From NCBI GenBank assembly GCA_014773175.1, contig VXCM01000992.1, positions 62,001-126,000 on the forward strand: 64,000 bases of DNA, given 5' to 3'. Source of the stretch: Lucifuga dentata (taxonomy: Eukaryota; Chordata; Actinopteri; Ophidiiformes; Bythitidae). Position 1 is the first letter of the stretch. Each line of letters begins with the position of its first letter. The notes beneath the pieces are model-generated. The model was given only the letters and a program-made list of their open reading frames with translations. It was not told the DNA's origin and searched no databases. Shown piece after piece: positions 49,521 through 63,000 of this stretch. Made by a program: the position numbers and the translations under genes.

Positions 49521-51261
49521 AAAGTGACAGGATTTTTTAGACATCTACTGTAGGTTATGTAGTCATTAATTAACAATATTTCAATGTCAACCTTTGAACG
49601 TGTTTTAAACCTGCTACAGTGCAATTAGTGGCAGTGAATTCTACACACCTGATTGTCTTTCCACTTGCAAATCCTGCCTTGATTCTTAAGTAGCACAGGG
49701 TAAAAGAGACAAAATTCATTCAACTCTCCTGTCTATCAGCAGATGGAGCTCCTTACCAAGTAACCGATTCAACTTCTCTGAACATATTTACATGGGCACA
49801 TCTGCCGTGACAACAACATCTCTCTCTCTATCATTCCAAATCTTTTCTTTAATTGGTTCACACTCTTACACAGAAGCATATGATTTTGAAGATAAGCAAC
49901 GAAAATTTCTGTAATGCACCACTACAGCAACTGAACTACAGACATAAATAAAGTTGATAACTTAAATAGTGGAACTCAGAACATGTTAGAAACAATAATA
50001 AGGATTTATGTATTTTATTACTATGAAATTGTAGCTTGGTTCTTGTGATATAAGGAAGTAGCACCACAGTAGGTATCCTGAGGGATACTGGTCACTGATG
50101 TTGCTTCATTTGTCAGATACCAACATCAGCCCTACTCGACTCTGTCAAGTAACTCAACAGAACTGAGTTATTAAAACTGAAAAGACTACACTTTTGTTCA
50201 TGTCTCAGTATTTCATTACAGTTTGAATTTTTGGCTACGAACAGCAAGAGTGATCCAAACCAATTTAATGGAGGAAGTAATGATAAGAGGAAGATCTGAA
50301 GGATTTTTCTTTGTCTTTAGTTTTGGGAAAGTGCTATGTTAAGTGGAGTGAAGTCTGTTCACACACTGAATCCAAAGTGGCAGTATTTCCCTAAACGACT
50401 GACTGAGTAGGTTACACTCAACTGAAAAAAGATCTGTGGTCATGTGTGATAACAATTTCCTAGCGGTTTGAACAATGGAAGGTGTAACAACTAAAGGTTG
50501 TGGTAGTTTTCTCTACACAAACACTGCATTAGTTTAAAACAGAATGTGTTTGTGTTGTGTAGTCCTTGACCCTGAGCTGACAAAGGGATTCTAATTACTG
50601 AGAAGAAGAAAGGAGCTCCTTACTTCCCCACTTCCAATGTGCCATACAAGGACAAATTATTTATGGATGCCGTTACCACGGCTGTTTCCATTTTTACATT
50701 AAACTGTATTTTAGGAAGGTCTACCAAATGAAGACAGTCTTGTACGGATCATTCTCCATCAGACATTGTGTGTTTTCTGATCCCACAGCTTGTTTTTATT
50801 ATGTCTACATTACTGAAAATTTATTTAACCTCAAATGGCCCAAGAGCAATGACAAATATTTTCTCTCTCCAGTGAAAATGACTTTTTTCTAGACCCTCAA
50901 CAATATACAAAACATAAATCAGGAAATGATTTGTGATTCTGAATCAGCAGAATGCCTAAACAGAAATTACATTTACATTCACTTTTGGATGCACAGCAGA
51001 CTCATATTTCAAACTCAAACAGCCTGAATCCTTTATAATGCCACAGGCTCATTTGTTTCTTGCCCAATTTACATAAATTAACATCAGACCTTAAACACTA
51101 GGGGGCAATATAAGATTTATGTACATATTCCAAGAGTGCAAAAAAAAAACAAAAAAAAAAAANAAAAACACCCACACACCCACAAAGTGTATGAAATGTT
51201 TTTTTCCTTTGTTACAAATGTCCAGTCATGTTCTGATGCATGCATCTAGGTACATAGCATT

Positions 51262-51305
51262 AACCATCCATCCATCCATCCATCCATCCATTTTCGGTTA
51301 CTGCA
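51262..51305 (-). mobile_element. LINE tail remnant, (CCAT)n followed by TTTTCGGTTA
   Basis: Reverse orientation of the same tail: (CCAT)n at 51264-51290 followed by TTTTCGGTTACTG. Only the last few dozen bases survive. Confidence 0.5.
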
Positions 51306-53012
51306 AGGTCATAACATTATCGTCATGTCATATCTAATTATCTAGGTTTGATTGGGATGGACAATTTTATGACTCCCATTAACAGATAAATTTAACACAT
51401 CCAGACATTTTAACCAGATGATGAATCAGACAAAATAAAATCTGTCCAGTCAAAAACAGATCTCCGGTGAAGTGTCGTGTCTGTCTGATAAAAGGTCCTG
51501 TAGGATTGTCTCGAATTTCCTCACTCATGTCTCCTCCAGGTAGCCTCCTCGATCTTCGGCCATCAGAACAAAAATAAGAGCGTTGGAATAGCCTCAAGGA
51601 TGGCAAACCAGATTGGTTTCTGGGCCAGGAGGGATGATCAAGTAAGAACTTCAGAACTCACGTCGGAGTTCAATGAAAGAAAAACAAGAAGACTTTAGGA
51701 AGCAGATAGATCTAATGAGCAGGAGCAGAGCTGGATAACCATGACAAAATGCTTCAGCAGAACAAACATTCAGTACCGATTACTGCTCACCTCCCACCAG
51801 TCAGAACATCCTACATACCAGAGACATGGATACAATTTCGCTATTTGGCTAAAAAACACACAATAAAATGTTAAAGAACATGAAATGTGTTTAATAGCCT
51901 AATTTAATGCATCATTTATCCCAAATTTTGCTGTAGATAATGACACACAGTACAAAGAAAGGAAAAAAGTAGCCCATACTTCAGCTATAATGCTCCTGAA
52001 AACACTTTATTAATGCAACGATTCATGTTCATGCATGTTTGGGCGACATTTAGACGTGTGCAATATGTGTGTTTATGCATTCATATGTGAGAATGACACA
52101 TTCAACTTGCTTGCCACCAATCTTTACCTGTGTATATGTGATGATTAACCCTTCATCTCACACCAGGCTGGTTAGAAGTCAAAGTTCAGCTTCCTGCTTT
52201 GGATCTTGAGGTATCTGACTGTTTGTAGATGATACAGGATGAGACCTCAGCCTCAATAAAGACAATATGAGGCAGTAGAAATTAAGGTGCTGGGTAACTC
52301 CTATTTTATGTTTGCTTTTACTTCAATTCATCATTTCTAACAGCATGAATTTTCAATCCCAATATCTATTCATCATGTTAGAGCTCAAATGTACTGTTTT
52401 ACATTAACCTGCACATTTTAAGGCACACCTAGAAAACAAGCAGATATACATTATTTAAGCAGAAAGTCATATGTTTGCACACATACATACACACTCCATA
52501 CACAACAGTAGAAGGGAGATTGCTTTTGTGTTTCGTTGTTTCATCATTTCCAGCCAGTGATGACTCAGCCCACCATCTTATAAGTTTGTGGTGAAAAGTT
52601 TGTCTGGGTTTGTCATTGTCATATGGGTTACATCACTGGATTGTCCTGTTCCTGTCAGAAAGTCTGGAATATCTGTGTTTTGATATGTTGGCAGCAGAAA
52701 AACCTTTAATAATGGATGAGAGCAGCCTGTCTCAGTGTATTGTTTGGTAGAAAAGCTGTCTGCTTTAAACAAGAACGTACAGTGGTTCTCAAACTGGGGC
52801 ATGTGTGCCACTAGTGGTACTTTAAGTCAGCAGCAAAAGTATTATTGTGCCAAATATCCAGAAAAAAACAAGTTTAATGATAATAATTTTTCATTGCTTA
52901 AATATTTTTATTCTTTTTAGGCTAATAAGAGTTTAAAAAAGTACTTGTTTGTGTAGCACTATACCTCTGAGCTCAATTGTGAATGAGAAGAATGAAACCT
53001 ATTATAGTAATA

Positions 53013-53013
<1 letters not shown>

Positions 53014-53047
<34 letters not shown>
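53014..53047. repeat. (GT)n microsatellite
   Basis: TG array of about 17 units. Confidence 0.95.
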
Positions 53048-53048
<1 letters not shown>

Positions 53049-56000
53049 ATTTGCTGAGAAGTCCTCCAACATCAAATCATACATCAAAATGACAAGAAAG
53101 ACAATTATCTGCAGTTGCACTCTAATAACCTTTAAGATGTTACAGTAAAGTGAAGTAGATAAAGTGGCGTCTGTATACTTTATCACACCATTTCAGCACA
53201 AACACACTTTAATCAATAAGAGGGATCATGGACCTACAGTTGCTTCTTCAAATAAAACTAGTAACAGTCAGGGGGAGCAGAGGAGGACACGCATGATTAG
53301 CGACTGTCCTTCTACCCTCTACCAACTCTATTATTTTTATCTTTTGTTTTCTCATGGCCTCTCTTGATTTTCTGTCTCTCAATATCTCTCACTCCCTATA
53401 GCATGGTCTCCTAATTTCCTCGCTTTCAGTTTCTCTCTCTCCTTGTGTGTCTTCATCCTCCAGACATCCTCCTAACATCTGAAAGTCATGGTGCTGTGTG
53501 GGTGTGGATGGCTTCAGGCTGCTCTTTTTCATCCTGATGGAGACTTTCCATTAATGAAACTCCAGTGAGTAAGGAAAAGCTCTGACATGCTTTTCATCTT
53601 CCTTCTCCTTCTGCTCAGCCAATTTTCAAGCTCACTTTATCTCCACAAGGTGAATTAAAACTTAAAACATAGGTGAATTTAAAAAAAAAATTCCAGGTAA
53701 AGATTTCTCTTTTTAGGCTTAATATTATCCATGGATCTTGTGTGATTTTGAATCTGCCAAGTCTGTTTTTGCAAAGTAAAAATTCCACTTCAAATGATCT
53801 AGGGGTCTTTCTTTATTCCAAACCTTTCTTGTGCATCTTTCCTGGTTTATGTAACTTTGAGGCTGTGGTGGGATATTTGATCTCATTTTCAGAGTAAATG
53901 ATCAAATATCAGGAGGATTTTCAGAGAAAATCCGATCTCTCATAAATGAAAGTCATTTGGAGAAGCAGCAAGCTGAATACAGAACAAAACCCCCGAAGTC
54001 CAAAAGATGATGACACATTTATCTGTCTTTCAACAAGCACTTGAAAATCCTACCCAAATGCTACTTTCTGACAAAAACTGCCACACCAACCAAAAAGAAT
54101 ACAAGTTTGTGAGTGTTTTAAGGTTCATGTTTGACGTGGAAGCTGTTATGCTAGCATCACATATCTGTTAAAGTGTTGGCTCTTGGCCATTCAAACACTG
54201 CATTTATTCACACTTGTGCTATGAAGGACATATTATGGGAATGTTCCTACATCCTACCTAGCTGGCACTACATTTACGGAAATGTGACTGGCTCACACAC
54301 ACAGTTCAGGCAAGGTTTCTTATTTTTATCAGCTTGCATTACAGTCCTCCAGCTGCTTGAGTGTTTGATAGAGCCTCGTAAAGCAGAAATAGTCCATATT
54401 GTTATTCCTGGGTCACATAATATTTTGGTCTATTTTAATGTGGCCTTAACTTAGACAATAAACAATGTTTTCTTCCCATGTGTGACCATTGTAAAGACTT
54501 GAATAGAGATGCAATTTCCCAGATTGTATCACAATTTCCCATTGTGCTAACCGACAAATTAGTGCTATTGGTAACATTAAAAGGCTCCTTGGGGTGCTCG
54601 GTACAATCAAGAATGGTTTGTCATCAGATTCAAATCAGGTAAATAAAGACACTCAGGAATTCATGTAACATTTGTTAGTTCCAGTTCAATAGCATAAGTG
54701 AGAATGAAAAAAAATAAAGACTGAGTGTATTTGCAAACTGACAGTTTGCATTAACGTTATGTGTTAGTTTATTGAATGAGCTGTACAACTAAACAGAAAC
54801 CCAGATAAATAATTCTCAAATAGCTTGTTGTTGATCTTACATCAGCTGATTTCTACTGAAAATAAGTTACAGTTGATTTGGTAACACTGGTAAAATCAAG
54901 AATTAAATTGTGATGACTCAGTAATTTCTTACTCTCCTTAGACTGTTTATCTTCAGTTATAATATGCAAACATTGCAGATTTTTACCTTATAAAGCTAAA
55001 ATATGAAAAGCAGGACTTTGGTAGCACAATATGCAGGCCAGCGCTGCAGCATGCGACAACAGTAGCCTTTCCCCTACTGTCTCATCACATTTGACACAGA
55101 TAAGAGTTTCCACAGGATGAGTGAGTCAGTGCAGGCACGTGCAGGACAGCCCTATTTGGACAGCCTGCTGATGGCTTTATGGTCTGTCCATGACTTCCCA
55201 AAGAGCTCCTGCAGCCAGATAGAGTGGTTTGATCTGGCCGAGGGAGAAGGCAGGAAGAAGAGCGTGAGCAGAAACAGGCAAACATTAAAGGGAACAGGAA
55301 CACATCATTGTAAAGCCCCAGGTGCTGGCATCTGTCCTCAGTCAAGAGCACAGGGAGATGTTAAACTTCACTCCTGACAAAGGTCACAGACTGAACCATG
55401 TCCTCTCTGTGGGGGAAGAGGAAACTTTAAAGGAGTCTGACAATAATTTATGACCCATTTAAGACTAGTAGGAATTACAAAAACACCAACAGCTTCCTAA
55501 TTAGAACAACAATTTTAATGTGTTTGTATTGTTTAATGTGTTTATTGTTATGATAAATGCCTCATCCTGCAATCACAGATTCCACCCAACAAAATATGAT
55601 CATAGAGCTACAGATTTGGATTTTTTTTACATATTAAATACCCAAAAAATGTATTTAAAGCAGCTCATACAAGTTTGTGTGATGAATATAGGATGTTTAA
55701 AAAAGGTGAAGACTTCTTAAGCTGCTTTCAGACATGGAATCTGTAAAATTGCTGGCATCAGTTATATCTGACAGTGGAAGCTTTTGGCCATTCAAACATT
55801 GAGGGTATATGTCCCTAAGATATTTAACATGCAACATTTTAGAACATCCAGTGAAACTTCAATGGAAAAATTAGACTTTTATGAAACCTGTTCAATTTAA
55901 AATATTTATCACAATTTTGTATCATATAAAAATGACTCTGCTTTTTTGCACTTTTGAAGGCATTCTATTAAAAAATAGCCACTTCCAGCAATTTTCCATT

Positions 56001-57261
56001 ATTGGGAAAACATAAATTGTAAGACACTAGTCGTCAGACAGAGAAAAGGGGTCAGGTGATATATATTTGTTAAGAAAATAATAAAGAGTCACGGGAGAAT
56101 CAGGAATGACAGAGAGGCCCAGCACAGTGAGCAGCATTGTTGGCTTGTCACAACACATCACATTATTCCTTCTATTACACCGGAAATCCACTGTGGTAAA
56201 CCACCAAGAGATTATACTGTCTTCACCTTCAGTGCAGATTATGGTTAAAGAGATTTATAATAACACTTCTTTAAACACCTTACCAAACAAAACAAGTGCT
56301 GGCAAGACTTGGACACATACAAATTATACACCTGGTAAAGCAACTGGAGGATGTGCAGGATCCAATAATCCATCTGACTGATCTCCTTTGGGTGCATCAC
56401 AGATCATTTGTTATATTCGTACTCATAACTCCGACTGTGGGTGTAATGAGTGAATAATTCAGTCTGTGTTGAGAAAAATGTTACAAGGCATCGATGAGGA
56501 TGAATAATTATGGGGAAAACCAGGGGAGGAAAGCTAGATGAATTTTCTTCTTTATTTTCTTCTGTTTTTTCCTCCCCTTCTCCAGATGAATTTTCTATAA
56601 TCATACCTTTACTTCTTCTCAGCTCCCTCCCTCCCTCTTTTACTGTTAGATGAAAAGATGACATCTTTAATTTCAGTCTTTCTCTGTCGTTTTCTACATC
56701 AAGAATTCATGTGCAGTTCTTACCATTAAGGAAGATGAAGTGTTAAAAGGAGCACGATGCATAAATATAGTGAATCAATTAAAAAATTAAACTTATCTTT
56801 ATGTCCTCATTGTCCCATAGCTCCACCACATATATCACTCCTATGACATAATATGTATGTGTGTGTGTGTACTCATGCACACTGCAAGGTCATCTGAACC
56901 CAGCAGGTGCACACCCAAAGGTAAACTTGGACTCATTATTTTATCTTCACACACACATACTTCTTCACACACACATACTTCTTCACAGTCTTAACAGCAG
57001 GGAGTGGGGGTTGTGGTCACAGCCAGAACAAGCTAAGTCTCATTACTGTACTTTCCCATCAACACATACTTGACCTGAGATGAATAAGAAGGGCAAGCAC
57101 AGCGAGGAAACCATTTACAGTTTTACACAGGTCAGCACACTGGCATTTTCCATCCATGGGAAGTAACTGTTACAGTGTAAGAAGCCATGACGGAGAAGCT
57201 TTTACAAGGCTGGGCTTTGAAAAACTCTGTCTGACATGCTTTTCCAGGAATTGTTTCACAG

Positions 57262-57400
57262 AAGTGGAAAGTAACTAATATACATCTACAATTTTGATGT
57301 AGTTGTAAAAATAACTTAACTCCGCTACATTTGTAAGACAGTTGTAGCTGCTGGTTAGTTTGAAATTACATTTTACATTCAATATGCGAGAACCATTGAC
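57262..57400 (+). repeat. Degraded copy of a common fish interspersed repeat
   Basis: AGTGGAAAGTAACTAATATAC, TGTAGTTGTAAAAATAACTT and CCGCTACATTTGTAAGACAG follow the order of a frequent teleost repeat rich in AAGTAC/CTACATT motifs. Strongly diverged and without clear ends. Confidence 0.35.
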
Positions 57401-58080
57401 TGTAACCTCACTGCAATAGAAGAACTATTGACTTCCAGGGTCAGGAAATAAGCAGGCAAGCCCGTACAATGAAGGAGGCAAACCTGCGAACATTGGCCAT
57501 ATGCTGCAAGGTGTTAAAACTCAACGGATACACTGATGACACTCTACTCATTTTGACTTACAGTATGTACATTCTACAAATTTCTATTGGTTTTTTTGTG
57601 TACTTACTGATAAATATGTTGGTGTGACAAACTCAGAGATTATCATTGACCTTCCTCCTCATTTTCCATCACAACAGGGTGGCAAAATCTTACCAAGCAT
57701 TGAGACAGAAAGATTTTCACTGCCAACAAACTGGGTCTGTCAGCATAGCTGCATAATGAGAATGGATACAGCAATAAGATTCTCTGTTTATACTTGTGAA
57801 TTTGCATATAACCCAAAGGCTTTTCTGTTTCCTGTAGTAGCTCATTACTGTCCTTATCCTCCTGTTAGATGTTGTTAGATACAGATAAGCAGCAGTTTCG
57901 ATGGATTTCTTTCATAAAGATGGATACAGTGAGGATAAATAATACCAATCTATCTATGTATGTATTGATCTATGATCCTTCACGAAAGCCAAAGGTGATA
58001 AAGTATTCTGAAGATATTTAAGATTATCTGTTAGCAGTGCAGCATCACATCAATTAGTTGAAATCTGGGTGGAGAACCAG

Positions 58081-58082
<2 letters not shown>

Positions 58083-58113
<31 letters not shown>
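58083..58113. repeat. (CA)n microsatellite
   Basis: CA array of about 15 units. Confidence 0.95.
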
Positions 58114-58116
<3 letters not shown>

Positions 58117-58969
58117 AAGACTTGAAGCCTGTTGCCTGAGCGTTAAGCGGTGAACTGTAAATTGCAGTCATTTGTTTCCTTTGTCCCCAGAGGGCCGCTC
58201 TCTCAAAGTTTATCCAGGGGGAAAATTGAATGAGCAAAGTTTTTGAACAAAACCAAGAAATAGACAAAGAAATGTGCAGTTTCAGTTCGACAGCTTAACT
58301 TTTAATGTCTGTCTTTTCTTTCTTTTATAACTATGTTTTTTCTTTGTAGTGTTTCACTACAATGATTTAACATTTACTGTCTGACATCTGTATCTCCCAT
58401 CTGCTAAAGATGTTTCAGTGGTCTCTGTTAAGACCAAGGCCTTTTGTTTGGAGGTCACACATAGACCTACAGCATACACACATTAATTCTCCATGGGAAC
58501 CTCAGCCAGTAGCTGCCAGACAACTTCCTGTTTCCCAAGAGATGCAAGAGGCTGAAAAACTTAAAACAGTGGGTGTGTGTAAATGTATGAGGCCAATGTT
58601 CTGGTGTCAGAGCAAATAAGTTTAAGGGTAAGTTTACTCACTCGAGGGGAAAATGAAGCATTATGCAATTAAGCTTAAAAAAATGAGGACTTAAGATAAT
58701 AAGAGGAAGGAAAGGCTTCATGGACCTCACTGCAGAATGATTAGAAAAGAGTTAGCCTCTCTTGGTCTGTAGGAGACTTTCTCCAAATATTCTGATAACA
58801 GAATGAATATCACATTGCATAATTTTTAGGTATATGTTGTCTGTCAAACTTGAATTACTGACAGTTGTCCCAAACAGAACTGAGGGTTTTGTTTGTGTTG
58901 TGAAATAATTTTACAAGACGATGTGGCAACTTCAGCCTAATGAAATCAGGTTCGTTTCCTTCCTTTGTA

Positions 58970-59655
58970 TGGTTCAGTTGGGCTGGTCTGAACACAGAAA
59001 TCACGCTCAGGTCCGCATCAAAACAGTTTTAAGCTTAGCATTCTAGTGCAACACGCTAATTCCAAATGAACTCTGGAGCAGTTCATTTGTGACATTAAAA
59101 TTATCCTAACTCTTTCTGAGCCAACTACAAGGCAATCAGTTGATCTAATGAATGATCTAGAACCAAACATGGCTAGATGCATTTAATGTTAACCTACTTG
59201 CATCTTTGATTAGCCATAGCAAATCAAACGAATGCTGTGAAACATCATAAAATATCAAGCTTAACTAACACAGGTTAACATGTTGAAGGTTAGCATGTCG
59301 TTGTAAATGGTCAGTGTTCTCTGCTTTCTCCTATTCAGCCATCTGACAGCAGCATGTTTTTATTATGTAATATTAAGCAATATCCAGTTTTGTTTGGTGT
59401 ATGGCGTAAATGATGATATGATGAGGAACTTGTGCCAATTCTGTGCTTCATGTTAGTTAGCTTTCTTAGCATAGTACACTTCTTCCTGTTTTGATTTTGT
59501 CACTCTTCCCCCACACATTTCTTACCAATGAGCAGAGAGTGTTCTCATGTGGCTTCTGTTATATTTCTGTTCACTACATTTTTTTTTTTTTNCATTTTTT
59601 TTTTTTGGTGTGAAATCAAACCAAGCCAAGACCATTAATCAGATGAATCTAAACT
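58970..59655. mobile_element. Harbinger-like MITE, copy 2 (incomplete)
   Basis: Co-linear with copy 1 through GGTCTGAACACAGAAATCAC, GAGCCAACTACAAGGCAA, CTTCCTGTTTTGATTTTGTC and TGGTGTGAAATCAAACCAAG. The terminal repeats are not clear. The N at 59592 falls in a T-run inside this copy. Confidence 0.6.
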
Positions 59656-59665
59656 ACTTCCTTGG

Positions 59666-59667
<2 letters not shown>

Positions 59668-59696
<29 letters not shown>
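59668..59696. repeat. (TTA)n microsatellite
   Basis: TTA array of nine or ten units. Confidence 0.95.
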
Positions 59697-59698
<2 letters not shown>

Positions 59699-60036
59699 AA
59701 AATTAAGGTTGTTTTCTCTCCAGGAAGTCTTTTTTAAACCGGTGGCACTTTCCATAACATTTATTATAAACTACAGTTACTAATGACACTGAATTCAAAT
59801 CCAAAAAGTCACCACTCGTCCTTCACTTTCTTTTAAACTTCCACAGGGTCGTACCTCATTAAACAAGAATGCCTGGAACAATCTGAGAAGGAGAGTGTTT
59901 TATATAAAACAATTTTGACACTCCTCCTAATCATAACACACGAGTCCCTCTACCAGGGTCAGTTTAATCTGGAGAAAGAGCGCACAGTGCATTAGCTGAC
60001 AGAGTTCAGCGATCAGGGGGAATTCAATCTCTCTCG

Positions 60037-60070
<34 letters not shown>

Positions 60071-63000
60071 AACTAAAAAGTGGCCTCTTCTCGAGACTAA
60101 ACCCAAGTTCCAATGTCACTTTCACACTTAGGCTCTGGTCACACTAAGAATATGCAATGCGGATTTCATTCATGCGTCTTTGCAAATATTCCCGTCCTCA
60201 CAAATTTGCAGTGCTGGATGCTTGGTGACGTAGTGACTTCTTGTGGGTCCAATAACACAACAGCAGAGTCAGAAATGAGAATAGAGCTGAATCAACACCT
60301 CTGACACAGTGTCAAAAACAACTACAAATTATTAGTCTCATAAAGTTTGTATTTATTAAAGGACAGTTTCTGTGTTTATGCTCACATAATATTATTTGCA
60401 TAACCAAACCTCTCAACAAGCTTGTGTGTCATCTGGCCTGTGAGCTAGCCAGCTAGGAGATTTATCGATGTGAAAGCATTGTGCAGATTTTATATTTTCC
60501 CATCCACAAATTCATTTTTCCATGGACTGTATATGCAGGAAAGTTAAACAAAATATATCTGCAACGTGTTCACAATGTTTTTTACTGCTGTTTTCTGACT
60601 ATATGTATTTGCAGCAACTGAAACGTGATTTGTGACTGCTTCGATTTTTACTGGATTTTGAGATTTTGTTTTCACAAAAAAATGACTTTTTTTTAGGTAA
60701 GCTTGAGCCAGTCTGTGAAATTTTATATATTTATTAATTTGGCATTCATTATATTCGTCACTACATTCAAGTTTCAACATGCAAACAGTAGCTTCGTTAC
60801 AAAACCCAGCAGGGATCAGAGAAAATGTTTTGATAATTTGTGCCCAGTAATTAGTCACTACCAAATCATCAATTTGTGTGTATGAATGAATGAATTACCA
60901 CAAATTAGGTACACACACACTGCCATGATTGTGTCACTTTACTGTGAGAATTTGCAGTGTGTAATGCTGTGAGGTCTAATGTGTTGCAGGTGGTTCAGCT
61001 TCATACACAAACCAGAAGATTATTTAAAACTTAACTGCCCCCTGCCAAAAAAGCTCTAACTTGATGGCAGTCAGCATGTGGCAGACAACCTTTAGCTGGG
61101 ACAAAATATTAGCAAATGAGGATGATTGAGAGTGTTTAGAAGTTCACAATATGAAAACATTTGGATCCTCTGGCTTATATCAATTTACAAGAAGTGTCAT
61201 CTCTTAGATAAACAATCCGCTCAGCCGTGGTGCCATTCAGACTCAGTCCTCAGTCTTACAGATGACACCGTTTGGTTATCTGACATGGGTTCTCATGTAT
61301 TGTTGACCTCCAGCTTCATACATTTTCACTTGTCATACAAGTTGTAAGTCATCACGCAGAGGTTGCTGACACCAAGTGGATTTAAATGGCTTAAAATGTC
61401 AGAAGCTAAAGGGGAAGAAACATGAATATATGTCACACACACACTCTCTCTCGCACACAGATGCTGCATGCTATTAAATGTGCATGTTATTAAATTTTCT
61501 TCCACAACTCTTGTTTTTTTTTTTTTTTTTTTTTAGAATAGCTTGACAAAACATTTGCATATCAAGACTTTAAAGGAGAGACTTGTGGGGATGTTTGTCC
61601 TTAACTTAGTCTCTCAGGCTGTGTAAACCTGTTGGGAGCAGCATGAGAGGAATAACAATGTTTGCCTGACTAGTATCATTCTACAGGTAATTTGTCTAAT
61701 TATCATAGTGCTGATTATAATAGTATTACTTAAAACAGTAATTAATACAGGAAATATAATCTCTACACTGTTTAGATGGTCGGCAGTCCTGAAAGCTAAT
61801 GTGGACCCTACTGTTGATTGAATCATTATTCAGCTCATTTTTTGCTTGTTTGTTTGTTTGTTTTTTAATGTTAAGCCACTGTCTAATGGTCCCGGGGTTG
61901 AATCTCATCGCTTTTATGATGGGGGAAATAACAAAAATGAAACTGGAAAGTACATATTAAAAATGAATACAGCTGCGTGGAATTACTTACAGGAGACTGC
62001 AGGAGCCATTGGAAAAGACATTTAGGGGCCCAAAATGGCTTCAATGAACAGAAATTAAATAAATATTAAACTCCAAATAAACTCTAAATTACTTTCTGCT
62101 TGTAATTGCAACTCTGTCATATTATCAGATAAGCCATTGTGTGTGATGCCTCACAAGTGTGAAGTTTTACATTATATTTCCATCAATCCTGTGTCAGAGG
62201 TCAAAGGTAACACATTTGGCAGACTTGTTGTTCATTACTCCACAGTGATCTACCATGTGTGCATCCATTGTATTACAAAAAATGTCATTGCCATGGATGT
62301 AAAGATGCCAAGTTCAAAATCATATGGCAAATACATCTCAGGAATAAATACATATATGATTAAATATTGTTGTAATATGTATTTGCTGGCTTTTGATTGA
62401 ATCTTCTTAATTCCAGGTGTTGAATAAGCTTGCAGTTGTTGTCTCAAAGAGGAGTCTCAGAGTTTTGTCTTATTTAGATTGAAGTCTGTAGAAGATCTTA
62501 TCACGCAGGGAGATCATCCTTACAGTGCAACATGCAGTGTAAGAGAATCTAAAATTATATACACTGGCTTTACAAAGAGGGAGCAATAAAGGAGGTGCAG
62601 GTGGTCAAGACTGAGTCTGTAGGTGACTAAAGGTAATCTTCTCATGAGAAACAGAGGAGTGAAAAGTACAGAATGTGTGAACTGACAGTCTGTATCAGAA
62701 AAGTACAGAGTGTATGATTTGTCTCACACAGAACTAGTCTGTGAAAGCACCGCGTGTCGATTCTTTTCTACAGCTACAAAATAAAGAGTTTAGGTCAAGG
62801 AACAGGTGTCAGAAAGACATTTAGCAGATTCAGCAGAGTGCACATTTCCAACAGCAGGAAATCAAAACGAAGTCTGAATGTGATTCTTTTGGGACTTAGG
62901 AAGAGTCAAGTCTACATTTTCTTTTTAAATGGTCCCACTGGATGGATGTCATTCTCCCTTCATGAAACCAGTGATATCTCAGACTCTATTTAACAAGGTC

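Larger units (their letters stand above)
49521..58969. other. Non-coding, gene-poor
   Basis: Holds only simple repeats, a LINE tail remnant and a decayed interspersed repeat. The plus and minus frames at 55.1-55.4 kb overlap each other and match no known family. No exons recognised. Confidence 0.55.

Noticed and set aside
51264..51290. CRISPR-like short repeat array
   Set aside because: It is a plain (CCAT)n microsatellite without spacers, belonging to a retroelement tail.
55085..55377. Overlapping frames of 86 and 88 codons on opposite strands
   Set aside because: Neither resembles a known protein, and mutual overlap suggests shadow frames in a slightly GC-richer patch.
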